Positions 1 through 12,124 of a DNA stretch of 64,000 nucleotides are shown here, in pieces (positions within the stretch are counted from its first letter, which is position 1; every line of letters begins with the position of its first letter). Under the pieces are notes generated by a model that saw nothing but the letters and a program-made list of their open reading frames with translations, was not told the origin of the DNA and did no database searches. The position numbers and the translations under genes were made by a program. Source of the stretch: Lamellibrachia satsuma (lineage: Eukaryota; Annelida; Polychaeta; Sabellida; Siboglinidae). The stretch is from the NCBI GenBank assembly GCA_033239005.1, contig BSQZ01000094.1, positions 774,622-838,621 of the forward strand, given 5' to 3'.

Positions 1-329
1 AAACGTAAACGTGAAAAAAGTTTCAAAATCGATATAGTATTTTTTTCAATATAATTTGTGAAAACGTCAAACTTAAACAGTGTTATTGCCAAATTGGTGT
101 TGCTTTTGATACTGACTAGGAATGTCAATAAAAATTTAAATTGCAGATCTATTTTTAAATTATAATATTAGCAGCCGTGCCATGAGAAATTAAAATGTGA
201 AAAAATGTCAAGACATCAGCTTCTTACAGATCATGCCTTATAGTATTAACCATTGACTTTGATAATAACTATATTAATAGCTTTAATGTACATAGTATAT
301 CTATGTTAGATTATTAAGGTATTATTAAC

Positions 330-416
<87 letters not shown>

Positions 417-2190
417 ACTTCTTAAATGGATAAATGTCTGAAAACGACAAGTGGATATTTATTATTGTTTTACAGCAAGATTTTCCATGACATAATAATC
501 GGTAAAAAGAAACACTATTTTGAAATAAATTTATCCTTATAAGAAGTATCGTACAATTTGTGACCATACAACATAGTAAACCTGGGGGTGCATTGCAGAC
601 TTCAACTTAAATACATATATTTTTACATCTATTACTGGTTATTATGTAGAGCAAAATTGTTCTGATACGAAGTCTCACAATCTGTTGATCATACTGGTTT
701 GTATAACTCTGTTCAATGTAGAAACCATGGGGGAACATTACATACCTCATCCTGGAAACATATATTTTACAACTGTGTATGTTTTAAATGATTTCTAAAT
801 AGTGTGTCTTTCTATTGATTATTAAGTCATGAAATATCTTGCTGTGACACAATTATTAATATCCACGTCATTTTATCAATCGTAGCTTTGAAATACTTGA
901 AAAGGGCCTATATATGTGCTTTTAATGCATAACGTGTGTGCGTGCTGCGTGCGTAATTTTTTATGTTATGCATATTTTATTGACGTTTTGTCTTATGTAA
1001 ATATTTATTATATGTAAATATTTATTATAAATTATAGAAATAACAATTTTAAGCATGTTTTAAATGGCGCTCGTCACTAGGTAGCACACGCATCATATTA
1101 ATAACGTTTCCCACCACAATAACGCGTCCACCATCACTAAAGTTAAATACATTGAAGTGGTTGGTCGTTAATTCAGAATGCACATAATAGTCCTTGACTT
1201 AGGTTAAGCAGTTCTGATGCTCCGACCTACAAGCAACTGATTAAGACGACCCTTGCGAGGCAGGCAATGCTCAGCAAGGAGTACCAAAGGTAATACATGA
1301 TGCCATGTGTGCAGTATCATCTATCACAAGAAAATATATGTTACTATGCTTGCAGCATTCTGATAGAACAATAGTGACGTGTATTGTACGCCAGGATTGA
1401 CGGACACATAGTCTGACGTCACAATCCTAATTAAGAGAGTGACCTCCGTCAATCTTTGTCTGAGCAACCATGTTTATATATAATAATTCGAAGGCCTATA
1501 ATATGTTACATTTCAAGGGCGGCATTCACCTCCTATATCAAACTGTCCAACATATACTCTTCTAACTGACACAATGATGCCTTTTGTTTTCATTGCAAAT
1601 GTTTGGCCATAAATGCAACGAAAAATACGATGGAATATCCGACATCAGTGACCATGTCTGTTAGCTTGATGGACGTAGCTGATAGAGAAACAGCCACGTG
1701 ATGGATACGTCAATGCTGAAGCACCAATGTTGACGTGTGGTCTACGTCAGAGTTCTTGTCAGCCTGCTGATGCCACTGACCAGTGGTTGTTGTCAGTAGT
1801 CTACTGTCTGTCCTACGTTAACGACGAAGTGGGAATGTCCGATGCTATTCCAATGTCATCAGATAGGCATGACGATAGGATATTCATTAAAATATAAAAA
1901 TTTCGTAATCAACCATTATCCGACTGCTACGCAACGTCAGAAAGTTACATTGATGCAGCATTAATCCAACCAGTTTTGTCCACTGGATTGGACGATGTTT
2001 GTTGCTCGAAGATTATAATTTTGTGTATCGAAATGTTGCAAATCCTAATAAAAAAGTTCGTATTATCTTTTACAATAGTAATATAAGTTTTTTCTGCATT
2101 GTCATGTTATCAAGGGTTTCTTCTTTGCCAGATGCATTACATTACATTATCCGTGTTGTGGCATCCACCTAGAGTTGCAGATTACTCGCC
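1..2190. other. AT-rich stretch with no recognised gene
   Basis: No open frame with recognisable protein content is visible on either strand. The only clear structure is a (TA)n run near position 330. The rest is single-copy-looking AT-rich DNA and may include decayed transposon sequence that I cannot assign. Confidence 0.6.
327..412. repeat. (TA)n microsatellite
   Basis: An uninterrupted alternating TA run of about 43 units. It creates a spurious Tyr-Ile open frame on the minus strand that should not be read as a gene. Confidence 0.97.
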
Positions 2191-2465
2191 AAGTTGGAGT
2201 TCTTGTCCATATTTAATTATTCGGCAGAATGCACCCTTTCTGTACCACGTACATTAAATTTTTGCGCCACCCCGGTTATTCTTGTGATTACGACCCTGAT
2301 ATCTTATGCGATACTAAGAAGCAATACTTATCGCAAATTAACAAGATTGCGATCCAAAGCAAAAGACCCAGTTGGCAAGTGGACAAGGAAACTTTTGGTT
2401 TATCGAGAGTCCAACAATTCTTCATCTACGTGTAATCCGTCCTTCTGAGATATTTGGCAATTCTG

Positions 2466-2910
2466 TTTATAAACGTACTCACGCTGTTACACAATCTGTC
2501 GATAATTTATAAACGTACTCACGCTGTTACACAATCTGTAGATAATTTATAAACGTACTCACGCTGTTACACAACCTGTAGATAATTTATAAACGTACTC
2601 ACGCTGTTACACAACCTGTAGATAATTTATAAACATACTCACGCTGTTACACAATCTGAAGATAATTTATCAACGTACTCACGCTGTTAAACAACCTGTA
2701 GATAATTTATACACGTACTCACGCTGTTACACAATCTGAAGATAATTTATCAACGTACTCACGCTGTTAAACAACCTGTAGATAATTTATAAACGTACTC
2801 ACGCTGTTACACAATCTGAAGATAATTTATCAACGTACTCACGCTGTTAAACAACCTGTAGATAATTTATAAACGTACTCACGCTGTTACACAATCTGTA
2901 GATAATTTGT
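2466..2910. repeat. 40-bp minisatellite, about 11 copies, in a LINE 3' UTR
   Basis: The motif 'aaacgtactcacgctgtta' recurs at 2471, 2511, 2551, 2591 and onward at exact 40-bp spacing, with a few substitutions per unit. A single diverged unit lies at about 22512-22555 in a related LINE, so the array arose by local amplification of LINE sequence. Confidence 0.95.
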
Positions 2911-2920
2911 TCCATTCGTG

Positions 2921-3073
2921 TATTGTCCTCTCTGAGGATGCCATTTATTCTACATTGTTCCCACACTAAAGTTATATCGTGTCTACTACTATTTATTTAT
3001 TGTCCTCTCTGAGGATGCCATTTATTCTACATTGTTCCCACACTAAAGTTATATCGTGACTACTACTATTTAT
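2921..3073. repeat. 77-bp direct duplication
   Basis: The block beginning 'tattgtcctctctgaggat' at 2921 is repeated at 2998 with almost no change. It lies between the 40-bp array and the LINE coding tail, so it is probably part of the same LINE 3' UTR. Confidence 0.9.
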
Positions 3074-3312
3074 CTTAGGTGAGACAAAATATTTCGATCA
3101 GTATATTCATACCCATTAAATATTTTTAAATCCTCAATTTGACCTCTTCGTAACCTCGTAAGGAATCGACATAGCACTCCATTCGGTCTCAAGACATTGT
3201 TTAACGCTCCCTCCACAATTCGATGATTGAGCTCGTCTCGCTTCACACTCATTTCGCGAAAGGTTGGACCTATCTGGTAATTAGGGTGGTTTATCGGTAT
3301 CCACAATGACAT

Positions 3313-4164
3313 GTTAAATCATATGTAAACAATTGTTATAAATTTGTTGTGAATTATCCAGCTAAACGCTTATGTTATTTATGCCCGGATCCGCATATCT
3401 TACTTAAACTATGCAAACAAACGCACTATCGCACGCGCACACACACACACTCGTCGGTAGACACGGAGAATGCAGTTTCCATGCTCATATTGTTTTTATA
3501 GTACAACCATCGTGTCCGTTTGTTTCAGGACAAGAGAGAGCAGAGGACGTCAACCCCACGCAACTCTAATTTCAACAGCCGATGCTCTAAGTTGAACAGC
3601 ACAACAGAGGAAGATGCGGAGAGCAGTTATCCTGCAGAATAAGACGGACCTGCAGGAGAGAAGCTCGATCATAATGTATAACAATGGATGTGTTTAACAT
3701 AGTTTCCGCAACAAAACTGTGCCAACCTCTAATAATGTATATATTGTGCATTACTTCTGGGACCGCATATACATTATTACAGAATATAGTTTATTGCTGT
3801 AACGAAGAAAGAATTGTTCTTGTTTGAAAGCGCTTTCTTGATATAGTATGGGTTATCTTGCATATATTAAATTTTCTGCGAGTTTAACAGTGAAACCCAT
3901 TTTTAATCGCGACGTTGCCTTACAAGAAAGTTATGATGATGAACTCTAGTGGTGTTGTTTGTATTGATGCCGACACTTTGTGTATGTTTGTTGAGTCATC
4001 GTTGTGTTTTCATGCAGTAAGTGTAATAATGATTACAATGCGGTGTTGTTTTAGTACTATATTTAATTTTAGTGATTAGTTTGCATTACTGTTGTGGATA
4101 CCTCAGCATGTTTTGTTACTCGTGTCAACCGACAGAACAAAGGCAACACACATACACGCTGGTA

Positions 4165-4196
<32 letters not shown>

Positions 4197-4786
4197 CACA
4201 CGCCAGTGACTTTCCATGTAGTTCTTTCTCCCCATTTGCTGACTCGCAATCAACGAGTTCAACATGGGTGTGATTAAATCTAGTTGACAAGGAAATACTA
4301 ATGTAAACGAATGTAGTTTTTATGGTGCGGTACGTCGAAAACCTTAGCAAGGGGCTGCGTCCCGTTTGGTCAATTCGTTGATCCCGTACGCTCGAGAACA
4401 CGCACACGGGCACACGAGTAAACGAAAAACAACACTTGTAATAGGGAAAACGTAGTTTAATTGAAGCACAAAACTAGAATCCTCTTTTATGTCGACTTCG
4501 CTTGCGTAGGTGGTTTAGATGGCAATACGTAAACAGCATGCAAAACATCAAAAGTATTTTTAAATGCCCTCATGCTAACAAGCAACAGTATGCATGTGCA
4601 TAGTGCTATAGCATTTTTATGATATGAAACTTGAAATGAAATACTTTGACGAAAGTCCTGATAAAGACCTCATCTTCAATGTGTTCGTGTTAAATATTGG
4701 GAATTTGTGCAATTTTTTTGTCAATGTATGTGTTCACTTTGAAAAGGCAAGCATTCCATGCCAACAGGTGCATAACGGCGAGTTCA
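3313..4786. other. Non-coding stretch downstream of chitobiase copy A
   Basis: This is the 3' flank of copy A (minus strand). It contains a CA-rich tract near 3437-3460 and an (ACGC)n microsatellite near 4163-4202. The open frames here are driven by the microsatellite or are short, and none shows protein features. Confidence 0.5.
4163..4202. repeat. (ACGC)n microsatellite
   Basis: About nine near-perfect tetranucleotide units, passing into ACAC. The same motif in either orientation recurs in intron 3 of all three chitobiase copies, at 29623-29720 and near 35660, so it is a common microsatellite class in this genome. Confidence 0.95.
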
Positions 4787-7700
4787 CTAAGGCTTTGCCA
4801 ACGACGCAGCGAGTAGACCCAGCCAGAGACAGGCACCAGTCACGGTCAGAAGCATGGCGCCACCAGTCGGCTGGCCTGTTGATTTTGTCGACACTTCGCG
4901 GCTGGTTCTTTCACCATCTGCCGACCTAAGCAACGTATCATATATAATAATTGCTTAACAAAACAACGTTAGTATCAGCAAATCAATGCTGGCTATAATG
5001 CTACAAACAACATCATATAATACAAACACGCATAAATGCATAGCTGTAAGACACGTTTTATTCCTGAAACATAAGCCCTTACTCCACTAACTTTTGTGTA
5101 TCAATCACTCCCGGTTGTATCATAATAGCCGAGTAGCGCGATTATCACATTCATATATCATTGTAATATAATTGTTCATTTAAGATCAAGTTAGTCAGCA
5201 TGATCAACACTTAAAGAGACAAATTTTATAATAATTAACTTTAATTGACAAAAAGGAAATATAGTTTAATTAACGATATAAAATGTCCCGCCGGGGCCAT
5301 AGACACCGAGAAAACGTGTTCATTCAATAAATTATCGCATAAAGTGTTAAAACCTTCCTACAACCAGTAGGTAGCACATAGCGCTTTCCCGACGTTATGT
5401 GATTGTAGGACACTGTTTGTTAGTTATAAAAAATTAGTGTGTATTTAGTACCACGCATTATGTGGTGAAAACAGAACGTGTTTTATAATGTCACACCACT
5501 TATTATGAATGAAAACATGTAGGTTGCGTCGAATGTTGTTCAGCTAATTCACAACGGGTGCATTGTGATGATGTTGCGACGTACCAAATAAGTAGCTAAA
5601 TAACACAGCCAAGACAAAAAGTTAAGTCAGCGGGAAATTCTTACTTGGTACGTAGAAAGACATTCGTCTGTGGCGGAACGTGCGGTTTGGAGGGGCAAAC
5701 TACCCATATCTCTTGGCCGACCACACTGCACTCGACAGTCAAACCCGGAAGACCAACGTTCACCTCGAGTTCACCGTTAGACGTCACTCTGAGACAAAGA
5801 AGTAAGACCATGTAGCAGACAAGACACGCGGGAACCTACAAACGTGTCGTAGACTTTCGTACGAAACACAGTAGCACAAACGAACGTTTCACTGGGTCGT
5901 CGACAGTCTTACTCCGTTTGTCAAACTGCATCTCACATTGTTGTGGAAACCGGATGCCCAAAATTCAGATAAACATTAGAAGACGCTAATTCTAACTCAT
6001 AATTAACTGGTAACATTCAATAAGGGTAAACACAATGCATGCGAACTGTCATTCAACTGACTGTATAGCAAACGGCAACAACGGCACAAACAAAATTAAA
6101 TCAACTGAATTGAAATATGGCGAAAGTATAAATCAATCAGATCAGTGGTGACACCTTCGCGAGTTCGCGGCCGTATCTCTAAAACGACCGATTTTCAGAC
6201 AAAAGACAAATATGTTATCATATCAGGGGGTGAGAACGGGTGTCAGGGTTGGCTTGATGCGACTTACCTGCCGCCAGGAGGAGGGACGCGATAGGTGATC
6301 CCAAGAGCATCGAGACGCGCCAACTCCTTAGATCCCAAGGCGTTAGCGAACCTCTGCCAGTCCGCCTCCCGCAACTGGTCTCTCTCTTCCTCTGATGTAG
6401 CAGTCTCCCACGCGGCCCGATGCCACGCCCTCTCAGCCAGGGCAAGGACTCGAGGAAACAACATCTGGTGCGACTGTTCCGTCGTTCGCACTGTTTCCGT
6501 CCACAGGTGGCCTTGGATTCCTGGAGGAAAACATTATTACAAGTTTGTGGCACTATTTGTTAATATGGAAGAAATGTATGCAAGGCAGCGTCCCTCAGTA
6601 TTGATAGTTAAATTATTGGGCAAACAAAACCTAGAAATTTTACTTTCATCTGCATGGCCCATGGGTTAGTAATGTATCAGCTTTAAGTGTCAATCACCTA
6701 AAGTGACGTGTCATCACCAGTAGGAGTCAGGTATCCTTAACTTGATCACTAGAGCAAAGGGCAAATCACATCACCACAGTGATTAAAAGATGATACACTG
6801 TTGCATTGGCGTCGGAACAGGGAAGCCGGAGGGGCCGGCCCAATATTTTTGGTGGGTATATGTTAAGTGTATGATGGCTCCCAGTATAATCACAATAACC
6901 AACTTCTCTCCCTGTTTATATTTAGAAAGTTATATGTTTGTCAGTCTTTGTCGTTGATACATAATACATATATTTCACATTATATCTGTGCAATCGATTG
7001 CTATCAGTAATGTGCCAATAGATAACAAGCTAATATTTTGTACCAAAACACTTTTATCATATCAGCAATATCGCCAATTATTATGTTTAGTTTCTTCATT
7101 CAGTAACTTTAAATAATCCAGTAAATGTACGAAATTCTTCATACTACAACACACCAACAACGTTGCCTTTGCTGTCTTCGTTCAGCGGGGTGCACGACTG
7201 TTTGGCGCATAAGCCAGGCCGAGTGAGTGGGTTGCCCATTCGGTCCGTCTCAATGTTGTCGTAGAGCGAGTCGGGCAGGAAGTTGAACACCTTGCGCGTG
7301 TCCGTGTACCTGGTCGCCCAGTAGAAGCCTCGCTCCTCGGGGTCCGGCTCGTATGGGTGGTCGAAGTAGAGATGCGTTGCGTGACCAATGACAACCTGAA
7401 AGAACCCGAACCCAACTCAATGATCTTCGATCCGTTATCAAACGAGGAGTCAGGATCGTGCGACAGGTCTCTTGTGTCATTTGACTGATGGCCTTAACCT
7501 AGTTCATCCACTTCAAAAACGGCTTGACCGCTGCGGGGACCCACGCAGAGAAATCTTAGGATATTATAAATCCATCAAAATGGTATAAGTTAATTTACAA
7601 AGACCGAATGCTTTACAAAACAATCACATCACAGTCTTCGATTAGACAGTATTTTACCTTGTATCCGTGGTTGGCGAGTTCGTAGGCTCGACTTCCTCCG

Positions 7701-10700
7701 CCCCACTCCCAGATGTTCTGCCACGCGTAGCCTAAAACCTCATTATTAGGGAATAGGGAGCGATTGAAAGGAACATTCCCCTCGCTCATTAATCCGTCTT
7801 CCCATCCCGCTATGTCCAGCCCCTCTCCTTGCACAATCTTCGCCACTTCCTGCACGAATCGCTGTTTGAGCCTTTCAGTGAGCGACAACGCGGCACAAGC
7901 CGGAGACTCCGTCCAAGCCCCGCGAGCGACCTCGTCACCGCCGAAGTGGAACACCTTCAGCGGCTGCGTGTCGGCGTGCATCTTCTTTACTTCTCGCACC
8001 AAGTGTCGCATGAATCTGTCGGTAAAAGTAATCGGATGTTGATATCGGATATGACAATGAAAAACTTGTCCATTTTTTCAAGCATGGGGATTCCAATCAC
8101 ACACAACACTAATAGTAGTTGCACTAAAACAAACTACGACATCGAAATAAATAAAACACTCCCTTAATTTTGCTTTAAGATTTGGGCGACGTTTGGCTAG
8201 TTTTCACCTGATATAATATCATATACGTCAAGGACATTGGTCTTATGTAGACTAAAACAATAGTACAATTTTTTATATCAGGTCACAATTCGGGTATACT
8301 CTTGCCAAAGGAGACAACGTGTTCGTCTTTTAACACATTTTGTCAACATAAGTTCTCGTTAAATCGACCGACGCTGTGGCTCAATACACAAACACAATTG
8401 ATTTCAAAATAAAGGACTTAGTTCTGCAGGGATATTTGTACAGAATTTGGCCAGTTTTATGCAATACACGTTGGATGGATTGCATTTCGTGAATTTCACT
8501 TTGATACTATTTCAGGCTACCTATGAATTCGATACTATCTAATCCAGACAAACATTACTGCTGTATGAATATTGATTTAAGACAATACTGAATCGAAACA
8601 CACGTCGTTGCTATGTGATGTCAACAAAGAGATTGTCCTAGATACCGGAAGGTCGTGTCGAGACACGGGTCGATGGCGTTGTCATTAAACATCTGCACAG
8701 AGAAGTATTGCGAGGTGTCGTTGGGGTGTCTCAGGAGAAAGTCGTCGCTGTCTCTCGCTGCCATGGATATGATGGCTGCCCGAGCGTGGCCTGGACTGTC
8801 GAACTCCGGGATCACGTCGACGTGGCGGGCTGTGGCTCGATCGAGGATCTCCTTGTAATCGGCCTGCGAGTAGAACCCGCTGCCGAGGCCGGAAGAAGTT
8901 GGTCCGCTGCCAAGTTGTGACAGTGTACAGGTTTTCTCCTGCAAGTCGTGGCAGCGCTTGCTTCCGATCTGCCAGACATAAATACCACACACTAACACGT
9001 TCGTCTTGCCAGATATCTCACATGTATTAGTAAAATGTATGTTTTTCGAAGGTGTGTGTGCGTGTGTGCGTGCGTGGAAAGACTGCTGTAGTTACGAATA
9101 TGTAGTAGTACATCCATTATGGTTATTTGACTTTAGTGATACGCTTACCATTATTGACATATTCACATATTTCGACATTTCGGAAATTTTCCAATTCCAA
9201 CTGGTGTATTAATTGCACTATGTATAAATCATGTCAAATCAAATTAGTCGTATTGTTCTTCCCTTTCTTGTTGTGCGATTAAAGCTAATTGTGTTGTCCG
9301 ACCTGTGTTAGTTCCGGTATTCCAGGGATCTCTAGTCTCCAACCCTCGTCGTCCGCCAGGTGGAGGTGCAGCTTGTTTAGTTTATACATTGCCATGACAT
9401 CGATCAGTCGAAGAACGTCTTCCTTCGAGCGAAAGTTCCGCGCCACGTCGAGCATCAACCCGCGGTAGGGATAGCGTGGTTGGTCAGATATATGTCCAGT
9501 CGGAATGCCCCGTTTGTCTAATGCCAGACTGATTAGCGTCTGGACGCCGTAGAAGACACCTGCTTTGTCTCGGCCCACGATACGCACGGCTGGTTTGTCA
9601 CCGTCCACTTCGATACGGTAGCTCTCGGGTGTCGTGGTGGTCGCGCCCGCCAGAATGACGTCACCCGTCTCCATGGTGATGTAATGGTTACTCGGGGTTT
9701 GTTGTTGCAGCAGTAGTCCCAGGCTGTCTGCCAAACAACAACGCAATACCACGTTCGGTTTAAATTAAAATAGTTGGATCATAAAAGCTTATTCTTAACC
9801 AATAAGAATAAACTGTTATGTGTACCTCTTTCGGTGAAAAAACATTCAATCTGTAATCATGTATAGTGTCATGTTTAACAAGATTGCCAGTCTGTCTACC
9901 GATTTATGCTACTATTTCTATACACCAGGATTTGTCTTTAGGCATATTTCAGTGGTTCCTATGTGATCGGCTTTTCAGAGTTAGTGGAACTCTCCCAGAC
10001 CCTAATTTTATAAATGTATACTATATGTAATTATAATATGTATTCTTTTACATACTCACTTGTTGAGTGATGAGTATATGGTTCAATCTACATTGATCCT
10101 TTACTAATTTTACCTCATGTCCTCTAGTTTTGCTATCCTTCTTGAGTGAGAAAAACATATTTCTATCAATATTTTCATACCCATTCAATATCTTAAAAAC
10201 TTCAATCTGATCTAAATATACATATTTTACCATAATTTTTTTTATTACAAAAAGAGGGACATTTCATTTTTTAAAACGGAGTAGAGAAAGAACGGTATTT
10301 CCCGACCGAAAACACTTATGCGCTTAGGGTGACACTGTTGCAGGAATAACGGTAATTGTTTCATGAAAGGTTTAACCTAGGCGATCCGCCAATTATCAGA
10401 GTTGACCTATTAGATTACGATGCGGGTAGTAGGAAAAAACCTGTATACGACAGATTATAACCTATTGTTAGATACGCAATATAATGTTAGCTTAGTTATT
10501 GGCATATACACATAAATCTTGACATATCATGTGGATGACTCCACAACATGATATCCGTGATGAGTCTTGTTTGAATATGTTAGCATTAGTATTTCACAAA
10601 GAAGAACACAAAACCAGTACCTGCTATGAGAATGGTCGCCTCAGAAACAAGGTCGTTCGTCTGTACAACGACCCAGTTCGAATCGATTGTAATTCTCCGC

Positions 10701-11301
10701 AATGTATCCACAGCGACCTCTAGCGGTGTCGGTACCACTTCGATAACCGGCTTGGTGAGTGTTTTTGTGTTGTCGTTCAAGACGAAACGATCTGCTGGCG
10801 TCAGCGGTTTGTAGCGGTCACTCGGGGTTCGCCTCAACTGTTCAGGCTTCGTCAACGGTGCAACAAAATCCAGACTCTCTCCCACCGTGCTGTCTAACAA
10901 GACAGGGGTGGCGTCGGAAGTGACGACGTACCAGTTGGGCATGACGTCAGTCTTGGCCACTTGCCAGTATTGGGCTCGGAATGCAATAGTGATTATCTTC
11001 CCCGGAAGGAGCTCCGTGAATCCGGCGGAAGGCGCGAGCTTATGCAGACATCCGTTGACGTGGAACGCCCGGAAGCCGCTGGTGCCCAACTCGCTACCGT
11101 TCGGGCGGATCGTCTCGGGCTCGATGAGACGGATGTGGCACAAGTAGATCTCCCAGTCTGTGGACACTATCTTCTCGTTTCCGGCGTTCTTCAGTTCGAT
11201 CTGAGCCTCGAACAACGTCCCGTTGTCGTTCTTCACGATCGTATACTTCACGCCCAGGTGTTCACCCAAGTAGTTCACCAACGTCTGACCTTCCATCGAG
11301 T
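4787..11301 (-). CDS. Chitobiase-type beta-N-acetylhexosaminidase, copy A (signal exon missing)
   Basis: A GH20 enzyme expected to release terminal GlcNAc from chitin oligosaccharides. Exons, numbered as in copy B, lie at E2 10621-11301, E3 9303-9727, E4 8646-8968, E5 7658-8015, E6 7155-7395, E7 6268-6520, E8 5645-5788 and E9 4787-4925. All have GT-AG borders and E2-E8 have the same lengths as in copy B. E2 is the chitobiase N-terminal carbohydrate-binding-like domain. E3 holds the GH20b domain and the start of the barrel. E5 holds the catalytic pair in 'HFGGDEVARGAW'. E7 holds 'GIQGHLW' and 'MLFPRVLALAERAWH'. E8-E9 form the C-terminal Ig-like domain. E9 ends with a hydrophobic tail ('LTVTGACLWLGLLAASLAKP') like a GPI-attachment signal. 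All eight exons are open. No exon 1 is found upstream: similarity to copy B stops near 11405, inside intron 1. An in-frame ATG at 11368 just before the E2 acceptor could give a leaderless form. The family call is secure; expression is uncertain. Confidence 0.88.
9047..9080. repeat. TG/TGCG microsatellite in intron 3 of copy A
   Basis: A short 'gtgtgtgcgtgtgtgcgtgcgtg' type tract. It sits at the equivalent intron position to the longer arrays at 16605-16675 (copy B) and 52655-52697 (copy C). Confidence 0.85.
10040..10240 (-). mobile_element. CR1-like LINE tail in intron 2 of copy A
   Basis: Minus-strand translation gives 'FKILNGYENIDRNMFFSL', then a Thr-Arg-Gly-His segment, matching the end of CR1-type reverse transcriptases and the copies at 22650-22750 and 3060-3120. 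In copy B the equivalent intron keeps only the left edge (17430-17475) and continues into a (TCTG)n run, so the insertion predates the duplication and was later altered in B. Confidence 0.7.
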
Positions 11302-12124
11302 CTGTTGAAACAGTCAACGGCCAAAAACGTTGATTACTGCTGTGTTGCATTAGTTTGTACAAACCCATATAAGCACGTCTCGTATCATGACAATATCTAC
11401 TTCAGTGAATATACTGTAAAACTTGGAATTCTGTGAAAGTTGCCGTCATAATATCTGTAAAATTAGGACTTTGGTAGATTTTATGTTATTATCGTAATGT
11501 GAATTTAAATTGTCTTAGATAAAACAATTTTACATTTTATTGAATAATCCATTGCGTTTGAATATTGATTGAGACAGTAAAATAATTTGATGTTTTCCTC
11601 ATATTCCTGACTTTAATTTACTAATTATCATTAAAAGGCTATATTGATGATATCCAAAGTTTGCAAGCCGTTAGTGCATGTAGCGAATAGTGGTACCTAT
11701 TTTATATAGGAAAAAGGAGAATTAACATAGTCCACGAACTCCCTAATCCGCCTGATTGTGTTGAAGAAATAATTTCATATTCCTAACTACGTGTTAATAA
11801 TTTTCCGCAACATAAAATGCTTGCAACTGCAAGGGTTGCCGCATATGATATGCGATGTTGTACCCACTACCGCTTGCCCAAAGAAAAAACAAATAGGGAA
11901 AGAACTATTTCACCAGCTTTTGCCTGTTTGACCATTAGCAGTTATGTTCTAACACGTCGCTGTTGTTCTTAATTTCTCATTATTGCTATTATTGCTACAC
12001 AATACCAATCAATGTCGATGATCTCGCATGACGTAGACTGCTACACCGGTTACATGCGGTTGTTAAAAGTGTTTGAGTTTCGCCCATTCGGTAAGTGCGA
12101 CAAAATAAGTGACAAAATATTTTT
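11302..12124. other. Intergenic gap between chitobiase copies A and B
   Basis: This 823-bp stretch separates copy A exon 2 from the stop codon of copy B. The first 104 bp or so (to about 11405) match intron 1 of copy B, after which the sequence is unrelated AT-rich DNA. I searched it on the minus strand for a signal-peptide exon like 19420-19480 and found none. Confidence 0.7.

Larger units (their letters stand above)
2330..3312 (-). mobile_element. CR1-like LINE, 3' end with expanded 3' UTR
   Basis: Read on the minus strand, 3312-3060 encodes a tail resembling the end of CR1-type reverse transcriptases: residues like 'IFNGYEYTDRNILSHLR', matching 'ILNGYENIDRN' in related fragments at 10040-10230 and 22650-22750. 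Positions 2338-2460 match the 3' UTR of the better preserved copy at 22380-22500. Between them lies an amplified 40-bp unit that occurs once in the 22-kb copy. The element is 5' truncated, as LINEs usually are, and carries no intact reverse transcriptase. Confidence 0.65.

Noticed and set aside
325..567. Open frame of Tyr-Ile repeats
   Set aside because: Produced by a (TA)n microsatellite; no protein character outside the repeat.
6264..8990. Arg/Ser/Thr-rich open frames overlapping chitobiase exons on both strands
   Set aside because: Shadows of GC-rich exons E4-E7; the spliced frame with GH20 motifs accounts for the coding signal. The same applies to 13670-16578 and 52903-56054.
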